64,000 nucleotides of DNA. It comes from Thalassococcus profundi. Lineage in GTDB: Bacteria; Pseudomonadota; Alphaproteobacteria; Rhodobacterales; Rhodobacteraceae. Positions 60,942 through 64,000 of the stretch are shown one piece after another; positions within the stretch are counted from its first letter, which is position 1, and every line of letters starts with the position of its first letter. The stretch spans positions 62,001 to 126,000 of the forward strand of contig NZ_QPMK01000006.1 in the NCBI RefSeq assembly GCF_003344785.1. The letters are read 5' to 3'. The notes beneath the pieces were generated by a model that ran no database searches, was not told the DNA's origin, and saw only the letters and a program-made list of their open reading frames with translations. The position numbers and the translations under genes are program-made.

Positions 60942-60970
60942 AAACGGCCCGGGATGTCCCGGGCCGTTTT
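60942..60970 (+). terminator. Rho-independent terminator after the large phosphatase
   Basis: AAACGGCCCGGG (60942-60953) pairs perfectly with CCCGGGCCGTTT (60958-60969), loop ATGT, 16 bp after the stop. A-rich on one side and T-rich on the other, so it may also act leftward. Confidence 0.93.
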
Positions 60971-61094
60971 CGTTCGCAGGTCCAAGGGCGCGCAGTCGAA
61001 GGGATGGGCGTCCTGCACCGCAGGTTTCGACTTCACGCCTCGCGCCGCCGGGATCGCCAAGCGCCGCGTCCCCTCCGAACCCGAGGCGCGCGGA

Positions 61095-61937
61095 TCAGGC
61101 GGCGGTCGCCACCTGCCGAAGCCCGAGGATATCGCGCGCCTGTTGCCAGGTCGCGACGGGCCGTTCGTATTTATCGCAAAGCTCCACCGCGCGCCGGACC
61201 AGCGCGGCATTCGACGGCGCCAGCGTGTCGCGGTCCAGGCGCACGTTGTCCTCCATCCCGGTGCGCGTATGCCCGCCCTTGGAGATCGACCATTCGTTCA
61301 GCGTCAGCTGCGCCGCGCCGATGCCGGCGGCGCACCATTGCGCGTCGGGGGCAAGCCGCTTCAGGGTCTCGATGTAGAAATCGAAGATCGGCTCGTCCGC
61401 GGGCATGGCGTTCTTCACGCCCATCACGAACTGCACGTAAAGCGGCCCCCTGAGCCGCCCGTCCGCGGCCATCCGCGTCGCCTGCACGATGTGGCTCAGG
61501 TCGAAGGCTTCGATCTCGGGTTTCACCCCGTGTTCGATCATCTCGGACGCCAGCCAGTCCACGAGGTCGGGGCTGTTCTCGTAGACCCGCGTCGGGAAAT
61601 TGTTCGACCCCACGGACAGCGATGCCATGTCCGGCGAAAGCGGCAGCATGCCGCCGCGTTCCCTGCCGCTGCCCGACCGCCCGCCGGTCGACAACTGAAC
61701 GATCATGCCGGGGCAATGCGTCTCGATGCCCTCTTTCAACCGCGCGAAACGCTCGGGGTCCGAGGTCGGCTTTCCGGCGTCGTCGCGCACGTGGCAATGG
61801 GCGATGCTGGCGCCCGCTTCGAAAGCCTCGTGCGTGCTCTCGATCTGTTCGGCCACGGTGATCGGCACCGCTGGGTTGTTGTCTTTCGTGGGCAGGGAGC
61901 CGGTGATCGCGACGCAGATGATGCAAGGGTTGGTCAT
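61095..61937 (-). CDS. Beta-keto acid cleavage enzyme (BKACE, DUF849)
   Basis: 280 residues from the ATG at 61937 (GAGG upstream). BKACE segments: IICVAITGSLPTKDNNPAVP, EAGASIAHCHVRDDAGKPT with zinc-ligand His-x-His, IVQLSTGGRSG, KPEIEAFDLSHI and GIGAAQLTLNEWSISKGGHTRTGMEDN. BKACE enzymes condense a beta-keto acid with acetyl-CoA, giving acetoacetate and a shorter acyl-CoA. Downstream of pcaHG by 8 bp, the natural substrate would be beta-ketoadipate (yielding succinyl-CoA), replacing PcaIJ and PcaF. That assignment is inference. Confidence 0.9.
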   Translation of the reverse strand: MTNPCIICVAITGSLPTKDNNPAVPITVAEQIESTHEAFEAGASIAHCHVRDDAGKPTSDPERFARLKEGIETHCPGMIVQLSTGGRSGSGRERGGMLPLSPDMASLSVGSNNFPTRVYENSPDLVDWLASEMIEHGVKPEIEAFDLSHIVQATRMAADGRLRGPLYVQFVMGVKNAMPADEPIFDFYIETLKRLAPDAQWCAAGIGAAQLTLNEWSISKGGHTRTGMEDNVRLDRDTLAPSNAALVRRAVELCDKYERPVATWQQARDILGLRQVATAA

Positions 61938-61945
61938 GGTGGGCC

Positions 61946-62545
61946 TCAAATGTCGAAGAATACGGTCTCGTCATCGCCCTGCAGGCGGATGTCGAAGTGG
62001 TAGGTGCCGCCCTCGGCGCGGGCGATGAGCGTTTCGCGGCGGTGCGCCTGTTCGACCATGCCCAGCACCGGGTCGGCGGCGTTGGCCTCTGCCTCGTCGC
62101 CGAAATACATCCGGGTGTTGAGCCCGACGTTGATGCCGCGCGCCACCAGCCAGAGGCTGAGATGCGGCGCCATGCGGCGTCCGTCCCGGCCCGTGACGGC
62201 GCCGGGCTTCACCGTGTCGAAGCGGAACACGCCGGTGTCGAAATCCGGGATCACGCGGCCCCAGCCGCGAAAGCCCTCCTCGACCTCTCCGGCGCCGGGG
62301 TAGTGGCCTGCGGCATTGGCCTGCCAGACCTCGATCAGCACGTCCTTGACCGGCGCCCCGGTGCCGTCGAAGACGCTGCCGGTGACGGTGATCCGGTTGC
62401 CCTGCGCATTGGGGCCGATGATGTCGTGACCCAGTTCGGCATGGTAGATGTCGAACCCCGCCGCCCCCGGAGCCAGACCGATGTGCACGTAGGGACCCGC
62501 GGTCTGCGAAGCGGATTCCTTGAGATAGTGCAGCGGCTGGACCAT
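61946..62545 (-). CDS. pcaG: Protocatechuate 3,4-dioxygenase alpha subunit
   Basis: 199 residues. Intradiol dioxygenase fold: SASQTAGPYVHIGLAP, VLIEVWQANAAGHYP and the MAPHLSLWLVARGINVGLNTRMYFGD region, where the beta subunit's iron ligands are replaced as expected for the alpha subunit. PcaGH opens protocatechuate to 3-carboxy-cis,cis-muconate. Starts 2 bp after pcaH. Confidence 0.95.
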   Translation of the reverse strand: MVQPLHYLKESASQTAGPYVHIGLAPGAAGFDIYHAELGHDIIGPNAQGNRITVTGSVFDGTGAPVKDVLIEVWQANAAGHYPGAGEVEEGFRGWGRVIPDFDTGVFRFDTVKPGAVTGRDGRRMAPHLSLWLVARGINVGLNTRMYFGDEAEANAADPVLGMVEQAHRRETLIARAEGGTYHFDIRLQGDDETVFFDI

Positions 62546-62547
62546 GG

Positions 62548-63354
<807 letters not shown>

Positions 63355-63402
63355 CTATCACGCGGCCGACCGATTTCGAAGGGCCTATCGGCGCCGGTGC
63401 GG

Positions 63403-64000
63403 CTACCCCTGGAACAGCGGAAAACTGACACCCAGCGCCCAGGCCAGTACCAGGCCCGTGGCCAGTCCGGATGCCAACGGTCCGGCGCGCCGCGCGGCGT
63501 CGCGGCCCATGGTGCCGAACACCAGGTAGAACAGGATCATCACCGGCGCGATCAGGATCAGGAAGAAAAGCCCCTCGAAATCGAGCGCTACGGCGATGCC
63601 AAGCGACAGCAGGAAGGCCGCACGTGTCACCGCCCGCCCGAGGATGGTCTGACCAAAGGTCAGGGTGGCGTCGGCGATCATGTAGGGCATGGCGCCGATC
63701 ATCATCGCGCAGATGATCCAGGCGCGCTCCGCCGTCGGCCAGAAATTCGCGGCGTAGCGGTCCAGTGCCATGCCGAAGATCGCGCAGGCCCCCAGCAGCA
63801 GGGCGACGGCGGGCCAGTTGAGCGGACCTGCGGGCACCCGCCAGTACCGCAGCATGGCAAGCTGCAAGGCGCCGTAGATCAGCATGTGCAGCGCGAGGTA
63901 ATCCGCCACGAGAACCGGCAGCGTCCTGATGTCTAGAGTCACGGCGATTAGCGGTGCCAGCAGCAGGGGCAGCGCCAGTATCAATGCCGTCCGGCCCCGC
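63403..64000 (-). CDS. Integral membrane protein of unknown function (start beyond window)
   Basis: At least 199 codons are open to the window edge, and no convincing start codon is present, so the 5' end is missing. About six hydrophobic helices are visible (for example DYLALHMLIYGALQLAML, WPAVALLLGACAIFGMAL and GLFFLILIAPVMILFYLVFG). I do not recognise the family. It lies 117 bp downstream of pcaH's start on the same strand, so it is upstream of the pca genes in transcription and might share their transcript. Confidence 0.7.
   Translation of the reverse strand, partial: RGRTALILALPLLLAPLIAVTLDIRTLPVLVADYLALHMLIYGALQLAMLRYWRVPAGPLNWPAVALLLGACAIFGMALDRYAANFWPTAERAWIICAMMIGAMPYMIADATLTFGQTILGRAVTRAAFLLSLGIAVALDFEGLFFLILIAPVMILFYLVFGTMGRDAARRAGPLASGLATGLVLAWALGVSFPLFQG

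Noticed and set aside
56375-61210. A 1611-codon open frame on the minus strand across the large phosphatase gene
   Set aside because: It is the antisense shadow of a gene with clear phosphatase motifs, in very GC-rich DNA where stop codons are rare. It shows no domain and has a shadow-type composition rich in valine, glycine, aspartate and histidine.

Overview
This 64 kb stretch is dense, very GC-rich bacterial chromosome. Gene content points to an alphaproteobacterium of the Rhodobacteraceae (Roseobacter-type): a pnp end, an OmpR-type regulator beside a long ribA, many TTT/TRAP/ABC solute transporters, a RamB/ScfR-type XRE regulator, protocatechuate 3,4-dioxygenase and a membrane-tethered cytochrome c. 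I see no rRNA, tRNA, CRISPR array, insertion sequence or phage gene. Both window edges cut genes: pnp at the left and an unidentified membrane protein at the right.

Layout. (1) 1-5.3 kb: pnp 3' end, an S41-type peptidase, an OmpR-family regulator with a structured 3' region, ribA, and a ScfR/RamB-like regulator. (2) 5.4-13.9 kb: a tripartite tricarboxylate transporter (tctCBA), an oxalate-CoA-ligase-like enzyme and a ketopantoate-reductase-like enzyme, facing a NarL-type two-component pair. (3) 14.2-27 kb: a long minus-strand catabolic island. It holds a TRAP transporter, an N-formylglutamate-amidohydrolase-like protein, a glutamine-synthetase-like ligase, an aldehyde dehydrogenase, an iron alcohol dehydrogenase and a PotABCD-like ABC transporter, with a divergent RpiR regulator. 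The enzyme set fits gamma-glutamylation and stepwise oxidation of an amino alcohol. (4) 27-39 kb: a nearly complete type II secretion system in two divergent arms (gspG-H-I-C-D and gspO on minus; gspL-M-E-F-lipoprotein-J-K on plus), followed by a small lipoprotein and a DUF4331 protein. (5) 41.4-47.7 kb: galB-C-D-like genes for 4-oxalomesaconate breakdown, a cytochrome c with a very long acidic repeat linker, an HpcH/HpaI aldolase, an EEP-family hydrolase and a cytochrome b561. (6) 47.8-56.4 kb: a tightly overlapping run of CDP-alcohol phosphotransferase, alkaline-phosphatase-superfamily membrane enzyme and LPG-synthase-like membrane protein, then an NMT1/THI5-type ABC transporter with a fused double permease coupled to a GT4 glycosyltransferase, with a convergent FkbM methyltransferase. 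(7) 56.6-64 kb: a 1433-residue phosphatase/5'-nucleotidase with a DUF4114 tail, then pcaH-pcaG with a BKACE-type enzyme.

Recurring themes are substrate-binding-protein genes followed by strong hairpins before the next operon gene (three cases), ATGA-type overlaps throughout the operons, and two partial aromatic-acid pathways without all expected upstream genes. The strongest candidates for new biology are the type II secretion locus with its embedded LpoA-like lipoprotein, the inferred amino-alcohol gamma-glutamylation island, and the 48-56 kb envelope/transport cluster. All functional calls come from reading the sequence; no database search was run.
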